Shown: piece after piece, positions 1-9,076 of the stretch
Position numbering within the stretch: position 1 is the first letter of the stretch
Layout: each line of letters begins with the position of its first letter
NCBI RefSeq assembly: GCF_022376445.1
Contig: NW_025955490.1
Span: 1-24,814, forward strand
DNA from: Fomitopsis serialis
Lineage: Eukaryota > Basidiomycota > Agaricomycetes > Polyporales > Fomitopsidaceae
Direction: 5' to 3'
DNA: 24,814 bases
Translations under genes and position numbers: made by a program
Notes under the pieces: generated by a model
The model's database searches: none
The model's input: the letters and a program-made list of their open reading frames with translations, nothing else
Told to the model about the DNA's origin: nothing

Positions 1-114
1 AGGTTTTACGGAGGAGGACACGCCAATCTCCTCACTGTGCACCAGGACATCTGCTCTCCGTGAGCTTACTGTCAATGGCAAGCGAAATCATCACACACCT
101 TGACTTCCACTCAC

Positions 115-425
115 GACGGCACTGGACCACATCCCTAGCGCCTCCTGGTCCACCCGAGGAGGACGAGACAGCGGAGACCAGTCAGCCCCGCAACGTCGCC
201 CGCAAAGACATTCTTGAGCTCGCGCCTTGTCTGTTGCTTGCGCGAGACACCGCGCCACCAGGCCTGGATCTTGGTCGCGCTGTCCTGCTTGCGCTTGAGG
301 TCATGGCGCTGGGAGCGCTGGGCCTTTGCCTGCTGGAGGATGTCGGAGTAGGAGGCAGAGCGCGTGCCGCCGAGGTTGATTTCTCTGCGCCGTCTAATGT
401 CGTCTTCGCCAAACAGAGGGATCAT
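115..425 (-). pseudogene. First exon of a Hul5/UBE3C-like HECT E3 ubiquitin ligase, frameshifted, rest off the left edge
   Basis: Hul5/UBE3C ligases are proteasome-associated E3 enzymes that extend ubiquitin chains. The exon starts at the ATG at 425 (MIPLFGEDDIRRR), the usual opening of this family. It continues with an INLGG segment (residues 16-20), a Lys/Arg-rich helix and an IQ motif (TKIQAWWRG, about residues 51-59), then LTGLRCLVLLG (81-91). The frame then breaks: the expected continuation, DQEALGMWSSAVV, is present but in the next frame, and the original frame stops at 135. The exon ends at a GTGAGT donor (109-114). It is 311 nt long, one base short of a whole number of codons, which fits a one-base deletion near 151-156. 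An in-frame GTG-free alternative upstream ATG lies at 452, but 425 fits the family start better. The HECT domain would lie outside the window. Seen: the motifs and the break. Inferred: pseudogene or base-calling error. Confidence 0.75.
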
Positions 426-836
426 GGCGGGGAGATGTTGCAGTGAGGGCAAGCAGGCGACTCGAACGAGTACTTGAACAAGGTGAGGTCGCCGGTGGCT
501 GCACGCGTAAGCATGCCGCTATACGCAGCCCGATCGATCGCCACAGCTCGCTGCCCAAAACGGGCAGCTCCTCCTTGTCCTGCCCTTCCACCATCCATCC
601 CATCACACTCGCTATCAAACCCAGCCAGAGATCCACCGCCTGTTCGGCGAAAGATTTACCGGGTCATGTCATTCCACTTCCTCGCAACCACGCTCGCGAG
701 GAGGAGCACCCACCGGCAGCAGCGCCGCTCTTGCTCAGCGTTGTAGTCCTCACAAACACTAAATAATGCGATCGTAAATGCCCAGCTGGTACCTACACTT
801 CGCACATGCAGTGGTACAGTGACTATGTTCGTTGCG
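426..836. other. Gap between ligase start and dehydrogenase remnant; no gene seen
   Basis: This stretch should hold the ligase promoter and 5' leader (read leftwards from 426) and the 3' side of the dead dehydrogenase. Open frames here are short, lack recognisable motifs and overlap on both strands. I see no gene. Confidence 0.4.
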
Positions 837-1610
837 TCACCTCGACATCCAAACATCGTTCACCTGCTCTTCTATGCACTCCCACAGCCGCTCGCCTGTC
901 GCGGAGTCCACCGCACCCCCTCGCGTGAATGGGATCAGGTATGGTCCACCCGCCAACGTCTCGCATGTCTCATTCAACGCAAGGTGAGGTCATACACCTC
1001 GCCATTCAGTTCCCCCGCTTCCAGAGCCTTCGACATGTACTGCGTGAGCGCGCCGTTCTCGGTCGGGTAGAATACGTAGCAGTCTCTGGTGGACACGGTG
1101 CGTATCAATCCTGACCATCGAGGGCAGTCTACATGGGAGTGAACATTTCCGGACTATCCCAGCGTTCCGGTTCAACTCCGAGCAGTTGTTCATTGCCCGG
1201 TGGGTAACCGATCCGTATCTCGCCCCTTGGCATGTCGACCCCAGACAATGCTTCGCCGTAGCGGACTGAAAATGCGGGAAGGTCGATTGCACGCTGACCG
1301 GGATCCATGGGATCGACACTACCTCCTCCCTTCGCAGTTCCTAGCCAACTCCGCTGCAAACACCGTATACCGGTACTTGCTTATGTGGTATAGCCCCTGC
1401 CGCCCCATCTTCCGCACCGGGCCGTCCTTGAGCGCGGCGTAGTCCGAGGGCGTGAAGATCTGCCCGACCGAGGAGGTCGTGATCACGGCCAGGGCGAGGT
1501 GGACGAAGTGGAGAGGAGGGTGGGCAGGAGAAGAGTCGTACGGTACAAGTGGGCTAGGAGGGTGGACGATGGGTGGGTTTGGAAGATGGCAGATAGAGGT
1601 GGGGGAGGGC
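837..1610 (-). pseudogene. Decayed short-chain dehydrogenase/reductase (fungal retinol-dehydrogenase-like)
   Basis: Read on the minus strand in shifting frames, this follows the central and C-terminal part of the common fungal SDR type, which is an NAD(P)H-dependent oxidoreductase. Near 1575-1520 is LAHLYRTTLLLPTLLSTSS, the helix before the catalytic region. After a frameshift comes VITTSSVGQIFTPSDYAAL, carrying the catalytic-Ser strand. Then comes LKDGPVRKMGRQGLYHISKY (about 1425-1375), in which YHISK is the YxxxK active-site motif, followed by VFAAELARN. The frame breaks again near 1330. Later pieces are FYPTENGALTQYM (about 1070-1035) and, after another shift near 985, GPYLIPFTRGG and RLWECIEEQVNDVW, ending at a TGA at 837-839. 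The N-terminal NAD-binding Gly motif was not found. At least three breaks make a working enzyme unlikely. The family call rests mainly on YxxxK in context and the C-terminal pattern. Confidence 0.6.
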
Positions 1611-1627
1611 GTACTGAAGACATTCAT

Positions 1628-3640
1628 TACGATTTGTAGGTCCTACCCTTCTTCGGTAAGTAAGGTCTTGCATCGGTGGGCTCATCACGCGCTATCATGC
1701 ACGCCCACAGCAGCCTGGGCGAGCACACTCAGCTGTCCAACTCGCCCACCGAGGAACAGTACCAGTGAGTGGCGATCGATTGCTAGAACTCGATGATGAG
1801 GCCTGAGGCCGAGGAGTGGATGTCGTCCCCCCAACGGACCGTCAAGACGCGCATCGGCCTGAACTCGGAGTGGGAAGCACCAAGTAATGCAGCAGCAGCT
1901 TGTGCAATTTGAAGCATCACTGTAGGTCACAGTTGTACAGGCAGCGTACTACCACCGTTACTGGCCAGCAGACGATATGTATGCCTCCAAGTTGAAGAAT
2001 CCCTCTGTGGGCATGCATGCAGCGTCAACCTGGACAAGCCTCATCTGGATAGGTGTGCACCTTACGGGCCGTGGTGACAGCGGGTATTTTCTCGCGAGTG
2101 CGAGAACGAATACGTTCACCCAAATTCCACCCATGCGCGAGCTGCGTATGACCAGAGGTCGAAGAGCAGACATGCTTCATGAATGACGGCGCATATCAGA
2201 GGACAGAAAGAATAACAACACTGTCCTCGACAATGGCGGGCAATCTTTGTGTGTGCGTATGCGTGTGTGGATGATACCCATCGCGTCGCACAATAGTCAT
2301 CGCTGGGTCGTATAGTGAGTAATGACACGATTGATTTCGCAAACAAAGTCAAATTACAATAGCATCCACAGATGCACGAAGGCCAGCCCGTCGTCTAATC
2401 AATGGTTCGTGGGCGTTCTCGAGACCGGACCAGTGCCAGCACAAGACTCGCGACCGGTCGGTCACTGCAAGCCTGACCACCACCGCACACAGGCGAACAT
2501 GACCCGCAGAGAACCGAGTGTATCGGGGCAGCAGTCCCATCGCGTCAAGATGTCGATGTTACACCATATTAGGAAGTGAGCAAGTCGACAGCCGCTGCTG
2601 GCGATGGACATGCCCGACGCACGATCGGCAGATGGCGCGCAGGTACTTATAGCCCGTTGATCCAGCATGAGACCGCCGCGGCCAGACGATACGTCAACGC
2701 CGCTTGCGCTGCGCGGTGGGCACCGACACGCCCACAACCCTCCACCCGTCATTGGCGATCGCTATGCCGCAGCCAAGCCACGCAGAGGCCGCCTCGAGAG
2801 CGGCCGGGAATCAAACGCGTCCCGCAGTGCAGCTCTCGACTTTCGTCCGAGGACACGACCGCTTCGACCTGTCAGTGTCATGCGAGGCGTGGAAGAAGGC
2901 CGGGGGACACGCGCGTCCGCGGCGGAGCACGCGAAGGCGGCGTGGGGGTCGCACGGGTGCGCAGCGGTCACTGTGTTGTAATGGGTTGGGCGTTGTGGGG
3001 CAGACTGGACGGAAATAGGTTGGACGTCGGAGATTAGGGGGGTGTATTCGTGAAGACGGTTAATCGATGCAGGAATGCTGTGGCTCGCGCAGCTCGGACT
3101 CTACATCCACCCGGAGAGCGGGGAAGCGTGCTCTATACGCCAATAAGGACGGGGACGTTGTAGCTGTCGCCCCAAGCCGAGAAGGATGGGCAGGAGCAGT
3201 GGACGCTTGGTGGACACGAACAAGAAGAATGTCAGAGGATGCTCCGTGCTCTGTCACGAACGGATCTGGGGCCACTCACCGTCTGAGATAGGAAGCTTCG
3301 CGCGACAACATCGATACAGACGCGTCCACAAGGCGAGCGTGCGCGGCCGAAAGAGGAGTAGAACACGCGGAGGATGGAAGCTATGCAGCGAGAAAGACCG
3401 AGGTCACACGCCTCGACGGGGACGCATGGCCGCCACCCGGGTCAGCGGCATCGCGGGCGGCGGGCGGGGAGAAGGAAGCGTCGGCGAGTGCGACCCAGAG
3501 AGGGTCGACGCCGAGACGAAGGCAAGGCAGGCACGGCGGAGGAGAGGGCGTCGGGGTGGAGCCCAATTCGGGAAGGAATAAGCGGGCGCCTGTGAAGACG
3601 GCCTCGGCGAAAAAAGAGACATGTGACGGGGACGGCCACC
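1628..3640. other. Two kilobases without a recognisable gene
   Basis: Several frames of 60-150 codons exist on both strands, but they overlap one another, have low-complexity Arg/Ala/Pro-rich products typical of GC-rich shadow frames, and contain no motif I can place. On the minus strand a TATA-like CTATAAGTA (about 2645-2653) lies some 45 bp before an ATG at about 2604 that opens a 50-codon frame. It could be a small unknown gene but has no other support. The part from about 3400 to 3640 is the upstream region of the membrane protein gene that follows. Confidence 0.4.
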
Positions 3641-3646
3641 GCTGGC

Positions 3647-3653
3647 CATAAAG
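3647..3653 (+). promoter_or_regulatory. TATA-like box of the Ser-rich membrane protein gene
   Basis: CATAAAG lies 56 bp upstream of the ATG at 3709 and is followed by a pyrimidine-rich stretch (about 3676-3696) before the start codon, a common fungal core-promoter layout. It supports 3709 rather than the later ATG at 3982 as the start. Confidence 0.55.
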
Positions 3654-3708
3654 GGGTCCCCGCCGCGCACACCGCCATCCTTTTTCTTGCCTCGACCCCG
3701 TCCAGAGA

Positions 3709-5426
3709 ATGTCCGCGTCGTCGCAGTCGTCGAACTCGCTGCCCGCGCATGTGGCGAGCACGTCGGGTGAGTGGCGCGTTTCACGTTAGCCTATTATGCG
3801 AGTGATAAGGCGGAGGGTCGGCGAGGGTAGCCGAGCCGGGTGGAGGCTCATAAGGGAATGCGCCTGTGCGCAGCGGGGCTTGGATGACGCTCTGCCTGCG
3901 TCCATTCGACTCCCCTCCCCGATGTGCCTGACCTAACTCGTCTCGTCTCCTTCCTCTGCTCGCTGCCCATCTTCGCCGTCCATGTCCTCCGCGTCCGCGA
4001 CGTCCTTCTCGCTGTCTGGCCTGCCAACAGGCTCATCCCGCGCGACGTCCGCGTCCTCCACGTCTTCTGCTGCTGGCTCAAGTACTGCATCCTCCTCCTC
4101 TTCCAGCTCCGCATCCTCTACTACCTCCTCTCCTACGAATACTAACCCTACTGCCTCTTCTTCAGGTATAACTGACCCGGCTAGTTCTTCATCCTCTTCA
4201 TCCTCTTCCTCCTCCACAACCTCCTCGAGCTCGTCCACCACAACCCCGTCCTCGTCCTCGAGCTCCACCACTCCCTCCTCGTCTTCCACCACCACCCCGG
4301 CTGGCGGGTCCTCGTCGTCCAGCGGCTCCTCCAGTGCATCCCAATCTGGCAGCTCCTCGTCTAGTGGCGGCTCGTCATCCGCGTCCGCGTCCAGCTCGAG
4401 TGCCACGTCCACGTCCTATTCAACGCATACGCAGACGAGCACCTCGGTCTTTGTGTAAGTTTTCCTCGCCTGGCTTCCGCGCTTCTTCCTTATCTCACCT
4501 CGTGTCCCCCGCGCAGCACGACCAATGCACAGGGCGCCCCCACTACCGTAACCTCCCTCCAGTATGTCACCTCCACCGCCGCCGCCGGCTCAACCGACAC
4601 CTCCACCCGCTCCTCAAACCATACCGGCGCCATCGTCGGTGGCGTCGTAGGCGGCATCGGTGGGCTCGCCGTCCTCCTCGCGCTTCTCTTCTTCCTCTGC
4701 AAGCGCAGGAAGCGCGACGACTTTGACGGCAACTTCGACCCCGACCGCGTCGTCGGCATCTCAGGACGCAACGGCGCCACCCTCCCCAATTTCGACCTCG
4801 GCGGCGCGGAAGACGTGACACCGTACACGTACAACCCCGCCGGGCCCAACGGCACCGGCGCGCCCGCCGCCGACGACGGCATGCGCCAGCACTCGAACGT
4901 CCCCGCCTTCCTCGCGGGCGGCCTCGCAGGCGCAGGAGCCGGCGCCGGCGCTGCCGCCGCGCACCGTTCCGGGTCATCGTCTCCCCCCGTCGCCTCCGCG
5001 CCGTCGCACTACTCGCAGTCGCACTACGCGCCCTCGTCATCCGACCCGTCGCAGTACCCCGACTACAGCGCCTACAGCCAGTACGCGCAGCAGCCGGGCG
5101 CGGGCGCAGGCGTAGGATCGAACCACAACGCGCCCGGCGCGTACCGCCAGCCGTCGCCCGGGCCGAGCATGGCGTACTCGAGCGTCTCGCCGACGTCGCC
5201 GACGCACTCCGGGTCGGGCAGCGGCACGCCGTTCCTGGCGCCGGGGACGCTCCAGAGCGCGAAGGAGCGCGAGGCGATGATGCGACGCTCGGGGATGCAG
5301 CTCGCGAACCCGGGCGAGGTCGTGCAGCACCAGGACGGGGGCCGCGTGCCGGAGGGGCACGAGGAGGAGGAGAACGTGTTGAGCGAGGTGCCCCCGCGGT
5401 ATGACCAGATCCACCGGGATGCCTGA
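3709..5426 (+). CDS. Ser/Thr-rich single-pass membrane protein, cell-wall stress-sensor type (Mid2/WSC-like architecture)
   Basis: Model: exons 3709-3766, 4031-4454 and 4517-5426 sum to 1392 nt, giving 463 aa with matching phases at both junctions. Residues about 20-160 are almost pure Ser/Thr with scattered Pro, Gly and Ala, as expected of a heavily O-mannosylated rod in the cell wall. Residues 199-222 are one Gly-rich then Leu/Phe-rich membrane segment (GAIVGGVVGG...LLFFLC), followed at once by KRRKR, which places the C terminus in the cytosol. The tail of about 235 residues is rich in Ser, Tyr, Pro and Gly and ends near VPPRYDQIHRDA. Such proteins report wall stress to Rho/PKC signalling in other fungi; here that role is inferred from architecture only, and no WSC or other folded domain is visible. 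Oddities: intron 1 would be 264 nt, and neither the 3709 start nor the alternative ATG at 3982 gives an obvious signal peptide, so the membrane segment may act as the anchor. Confidence 0.72.
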
Positions 5427-6186
5427 GCGTGGGCTCTCTGTGCCTTTTCGTGAGTCGCCTTTCGTGTGCGGTCCGTGCAGACGGCTGACGGCGTGCGCTG
5501 CAGACGATAGACGGACTGCGTTTCTTCAGTCGTGTTTATTCTAACGCAAGGTGGGGCCTCGGCCGTCCGACGTTGTCGCCTCGAACCTTTCCTCGCCGCA
5601 AAATTCTAGACGGCGCAACGAGGATACGACCGGGCCCGCACCACCCAACCCAATTCCACTCCACACCATACATGCATCGACGAGACGACCTCTGTACGCT
5701 ACGCCACGACGTTCCCCCGCACCTACGTACGCAGCGCCCGGGACTCCCCGGGTTCCGCGAGACTCGTGCTCCCTTTTCTCGCCTGCTTTACTTACTCGCA
5801 TTAACGTAATTGACGGACTATACGCTCGCTTGTCTCGTCCGCAGTTTTGCCTTGGTTGCTGCCTGTGCACATGCATGTGAACGTCGCTGCTATTGGTAAT
5901 GACAGACGTATATGATAGACGGCGATGGCGCGTTCTCGGGGTGGGAGGTGCGTGCGCTCTTGCGGGCGGTGAGTGGTTGGTCTGCGGCGGTTTCCTGTTA
6001 TGGAAATTATCTACAGCAGCACTGTAGCGCTCAGGCCCGGGCCCTCGACAGCTGGCGGTCGAAGACGCCCGGGACGCAGTGACGCTCGCGCTCCGCCCTA
6101 TGTATGCTGTCCGTCGTGGCGTGGATGCCGGCGACGATCCACGTGCTGGGCGTGCCGCCGTCTTCTGTGGCTGAGTCGGAGCACAT
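5427..6186. other. 3' flank of the membrane protein gene; no gene seen
   Basis: The first part is presumably 3' untranslated sequence (T-rich stretch near 5519-5535). A 225-codon frame on the minus strand (5541-6218) is Arg/Pro/Ser-rich and lacks motifs, signal peptide or homology I can see. I treat it as chance. No RNA gene was found. Confidence 0.45.
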
Positions 6187-6560
6187 CGAGCAGCCTTCGC
6201 GCCGCACTGGAGGGGCACGAGACTGACGCTCGGACGAAGGCAGACGACGTTCTGAAGGAGGTTTGGTTTCCGGAGCAGGGCGTTGATCTATCTCACACAG
6301 GACAGGGACAGGGACGAAGCACCGTCGGTGTCCAGCTCTGCCAGAGTCCGACGTTCACGAGTTGGAGGACGCGCTGCAGGTGGGTTCCGTTCACGCACGA
6401 CCTCTCTGTTCCCGCGATTGAAGACGTTCCCGCCACCACTCAGGAAACTACGGGCGTCATCGGCGCCGCACGAAAGTGTTGCTGGCGCTGCGTCTGGCTC
6501 GCAGAGCATTCTTCACATGGATCCCTTTGTCTGCCCACTCGACAGATGGAAATAAACGTA
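6187..6560 (+). repeat. Duplicated block X, copy 1 (possible 3' end of an unknown gene)
   Basis: This block matches 12176-12560 along most of its length. Read on the plus strand, the two copies share a peptide of the form RAAL(E/K)GHE(T/A)DA(R/W)TKA, and further on DVHEL..ALQ, with both copies stopping at the same place (TGA at about 6420 here, TAA in the other copy). Several differences between copies are silent in this frame, weak support for a former coding exon. The function is not recognised. The block lies just before the shared 3' flank of the secreted-protein gene in unit A. Confidence 0.45.
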
Positions 6561-6837
6561 ACCGAGTAATGCGTTTTGTGTCCGTCGTGACCCCAAGACA
6601 TGATTTGGTCATTTGGTCCAACGACCTTAACAATCATGTCGCTCTGACCCATTTGAACACGTACCCAAGATCCGCTTGATGGGAGGTACTTGTCCAGGTG
6701 AGTTAGGAGTTTCGAGCACATATCTCATCACGGGCGACATCAGAGGCACACCGAGCTTTCACGACTCAACAATCTCATTCCACTACCTAACACGCACTAC
6801 AACGTCAAGTGATCTGCTGTGGGCGACGTAGCCTGCA

Positions 6838-7513
6838 CTAGTCCAAGTCGTCCACGTCCATCCTGGCGAACACCGCATCCTCCCATGCGCGCGCGAACAG
6901 CTCGTCCTCCTCGGTTGCCCTCGCAAACAAATGCTCGTCAAGGTCCCTCTGATGATTCTGCGGTGAAGTAAGAGTAATTGTCGGAAGATTGTTGGCACCG
7001 TGAGGCCTCCGAGGTCTCTGAGGTACCGGAACTGGGCCTGATGGGCGCAGTCTGGTCTGAGGTGGACGGGAAGGCGGTCCGCGGTAAAGTACACGGTCCG
7101 ATGGTCTCCCGCGGTCCATCGGGTCCCGAGCGTAGAGCTCGTCAAGCTCCCTCCGCTGTTGCGGATTGGGAGCCGCGGGCTTGGGGGACGACGGGAGCCG
7201 TTTCGAAGCGTCCCGTTGGGGTGGGTGCTGGGCGTGGCGGTGGGGTCTGCGAACAGCGTTACTGCGGTGTAGTCCCGGCCTAGCGGGCGTGTCCGCCCGT
7301 CCGAAGATCAGGTCCCGAGCGTAGAGCTCGTCGTCGAAGCTGCGCTGTGCGAGCGCATCCTCTTCGAGCGCACGGACGCCACTAGTGTGTAGCGTGAGCG
7401 GAGGCTAGTCATGAGGAAGAGGAGGAGAAGACTCACAGTCCCGAGGGGGCGGCTAGTGCAGGTGCCGCAGCGACGGCGATGAACACAGCAGATAAAACGG
7501 CGGGGTAACGCAT
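6838..7513 (-). CDS. Small secreted protein with (L/F)(Y/F)AR repeats, copy A (intact)
   Basis: Two exons, 7437-7513 (77 nt) and 6838-7381 (544 nt), give 206 aa. The 55-nt intron (7382-7436) has a GTGAGT donor and ends CTAG. Residues 1-21 are a classical signal peptide (MRYPAVLSAVFIAVAAAPALA, here split as MRYPAVLSAV then FIAVAAAPALA), cleaved before APSG. The mature part opens with RALEEDALAQRSFDDELYAR, then a long Pro/Arg/His-rich basic linker, a second DELYARD (106-112), another Pro/Arg-rich stretch with little predicted structure, and an acidic tail (172-206) with LFARATEED, LFARAWED and VFARMD. It ends DDLD. There are no Cys pairs or catalytic motifs. Starts and splice phases match copies B and C. 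Function unknown: a lineage-specific secreted protein, perhaps cut at its dibasic sites (inference). Confidence 0.75.
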
Positions 7514-7608
7514 ATTCGACGTGGCAGTGCGTAGGAAAGGCGTGAAAGAAGGAAAGTGAAGTCGTCAAAAAGGGGAAGGCTGGGGGCAAGGTCCGGTCAG
7601 TCTGCGAG

Positions 7609-7613
7609 TATAA
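7609..7613 (-). promoter_or_regulatory. TATA-like box of secreted-protein copy A
   Basis: On the minus strand GCGTTATACTC lies about 96 bp before the ATG at 7513. The same box sits at the same distance in copies B (about 14352-14356) and C (about 17399-17403). In copy D it reads GCGGTTTACTC, so the TATA core is lost. Confidence 0.5.
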
Positions 7614-8003
7614 CGCGTCGAAACAACCTGAAGGGCCACTCACTAACCAGCACCCTCGCCTGTAGGTGAGCTCGAAAGAGGAATGAGCTGAGGGCTCTCA
7701 TCAGGAAAACCCCCCTGGCTAAATAGTCCTATTTAGTCCTATCCGAGGCTAGATAGCCTGAGTAGGGTTTTTAGGCTACTGAGCAAAGTCCCCTACTATC
7801 TAGAGCACGCTTAGGCCAGAATAGTTGCGAGATAGTGCTCGGAGAGGCAGCAATTATTGTAGGATAGTCAGTCCTTAGGTAGTACCGGTTTCGGCGCGGC
7901 GTTTCGAGACGTGCCAGTCAAACATCACATGTAGTCATTGTCATTATGGGAACTACCCCGACAATAGTACATAGGGCGTTATATCGTACGTGTATCTACT
8001 CCG

Positions 8004-8255
8004 TCACTCTAAGCCGGCTGGCAAGCCATCATCAGTATCTGTCGAGGGCACCCATATCACTCGAGGTGGTAGCATTCGCCTGAGTGTCTCCCGAAGCTTG
8101 ACCATTTCAGGTCCAGTAGTAGTCAGCAGCACAGCGGAATGACTTGTCGAAAGGCAACGTACGTGGCTTGTTCGCAACTTGTGCACGAGAGTGCGATACT
8201 TGAGTACACTCTTTGCGTAGGTAGCACCGAGGGTTTCGATGTTCCGGATGTACAC
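8004..8255 (-). CDS. Unidentified 83-codon frame inside the transposon-like element
   Basis: The frame begins MYIRNIETLGATYAKSVL and ends near RVIWVPSTDTDDGLPAGLE. Its composition is more protein-like than its neighbours, with mixed charge and little low complexity. I recognise no family and see no promoter or intron that would extend it. It may be the end of a captured or former transposon gene, or chance. Confidence 0.2.
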   Translation of the reverse strand: MYIRNIETLGATYAKSVLKYRTLVHKLRTSHVRCLSTSHSAVLLTTTGPEMVKLRETLRRMLPPRVIWVPSTDTDDGLPAGLE

Positions 8256-8597
8256 AAAGACGTAGGCGTCCGCTGATCATGGGCAAGTCGATGTGTGGGT
8301 GGGTGGTGGGTCGCATGGGCGAGTGGGCAACAGGTGCGCAACCGGCCGAACGGGTGCACGGAAGCATGGGTAGGAGAGGAGCGCGTGCGAGAGGGACCAT
8401 AAGCGAAAGAGAGTGAGGAGTGGGCAGGCGAGGGCAAGCAGGCGAAGGCGAGTGAGCGAGGGCGGGCAGGTGAGTGAGCGAACAAGTCAACAAGTGAACA
8501 GGCTGGTAGTCAAGCTAGCAGGATGGCAAGGATGGAGGCGAAGGAAGGCGGGCGAGCGAGCGAGCAATCGAGACGGGCGAGCAGGCGAGAAGGGAGG

Positions 8598-8685
8598 GTG
8601 AGAGCAGGCGAGAAGGGTGGTGAGAGCAGGCGAGAAGGGTGGTGAGAGCAGGCGAGAAGGGTGGTGAGAGCAGGCGAGAAGGGTG
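8598..8685. repeat. Tandem repeat, four near-perfect 22-bp units
   Basis: The unit GTGAGAGCAGGCGAGAAGGG followed by TG is repeated head to tail at 8598, 8620, 8642 and 8664. It lies in a wider purine-rich region (8400-8750) of looser AGGCGAG/GAGCGAG words in the left arm of the transposon-like element. Confidence 0.85.
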
Positions 8686-8872
8686 ACAACAGCAGGCACG
8701 CAGACGACGAGAACGAACCAGTGAGTGGGCGGTCGTGAGAGGGAAAGCGGATGCACGACGGGTTGTAATTAGTCTTGTAAGAAGAAATCATTATTGATCT
8801 CTGTTCGGGCATGTTTTATGTACGTACCCAACTGGTACCACCCATTGCTTGATCTCGTGTAGGGTTGTAAAG

Positions 8873-9076
8873 CTAACGTCTGGACTCGGACAAGAATTGC
8901 CACGCGGAGGCGAGGTGCGGTGCGTACGGGAAGAGCTCGTGCGGCTCGGTGAGGTCGATGAACGTGCGCACACCCGCGGCGAGGAGGGCGTCGAGCTTCT
9001 GCGCGGTGCACCGGCGCGCGATCTGCGCGGGCGTGAGCAGGCAGTACGGGAACTCGCAGGCGACCAGGAAGGGAGG
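8873..9076 (-). pseudogene. Fragment of a dual-specificity/tyrosine-phosphatase-like protein (N-terminal part only)
   Basis: The minus strand reads FLVACEFPYCLLTPAQIAR, then QKLDALLAAGVRTFIDLTEP and HELFPYAPHLASA, ending at a TAG at 8873-8875. This matches the opening of a small phosphatase family known best from bacteria, in which an LLAGEYP-like strand is followed by a helix 'LDALLDAGVxTFIDLTE' and 'PYAP'. Codon use is strongly C/G-ending, as in real genes here. The catalytic HCxxGxxR segment and everything after it are missing, and no start can be set, so it is a non-functional fragment. Its position between the two repeat arms suggests capture by the element. The family call is from memory of the pattern. 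Confidence 0.5.

Noticed and set aside
2462..2752. Small gene behind the TATA-like box at about 2645
   Set aside because: The downstream frame has only 50 codons after the ATG at 2604, lacks motifs and has no splice partner I can defend.
3933..4412. 159-codon minus-strand frame of almost only Asp/Glu/Val
   Set aside because: It is the antisense shadow of the Ser-rich segment of the membrane protein gene (TCC/TCG repeats read backwards).
5541..6218. 225-codon minus-strand frame
   Set aside because: Arg/Pro/Ser-rich composition, no motif, no start context and no counterpart in the duplicated units; typical of chance frames in GC-rich DNA.
8413..8750. Possible CRISPR-like array of short repeats
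   Set aside because: The 22-bp units are directly adjacent with no unique spacers, and the host is a fungus; it is a simple tandem repeat.
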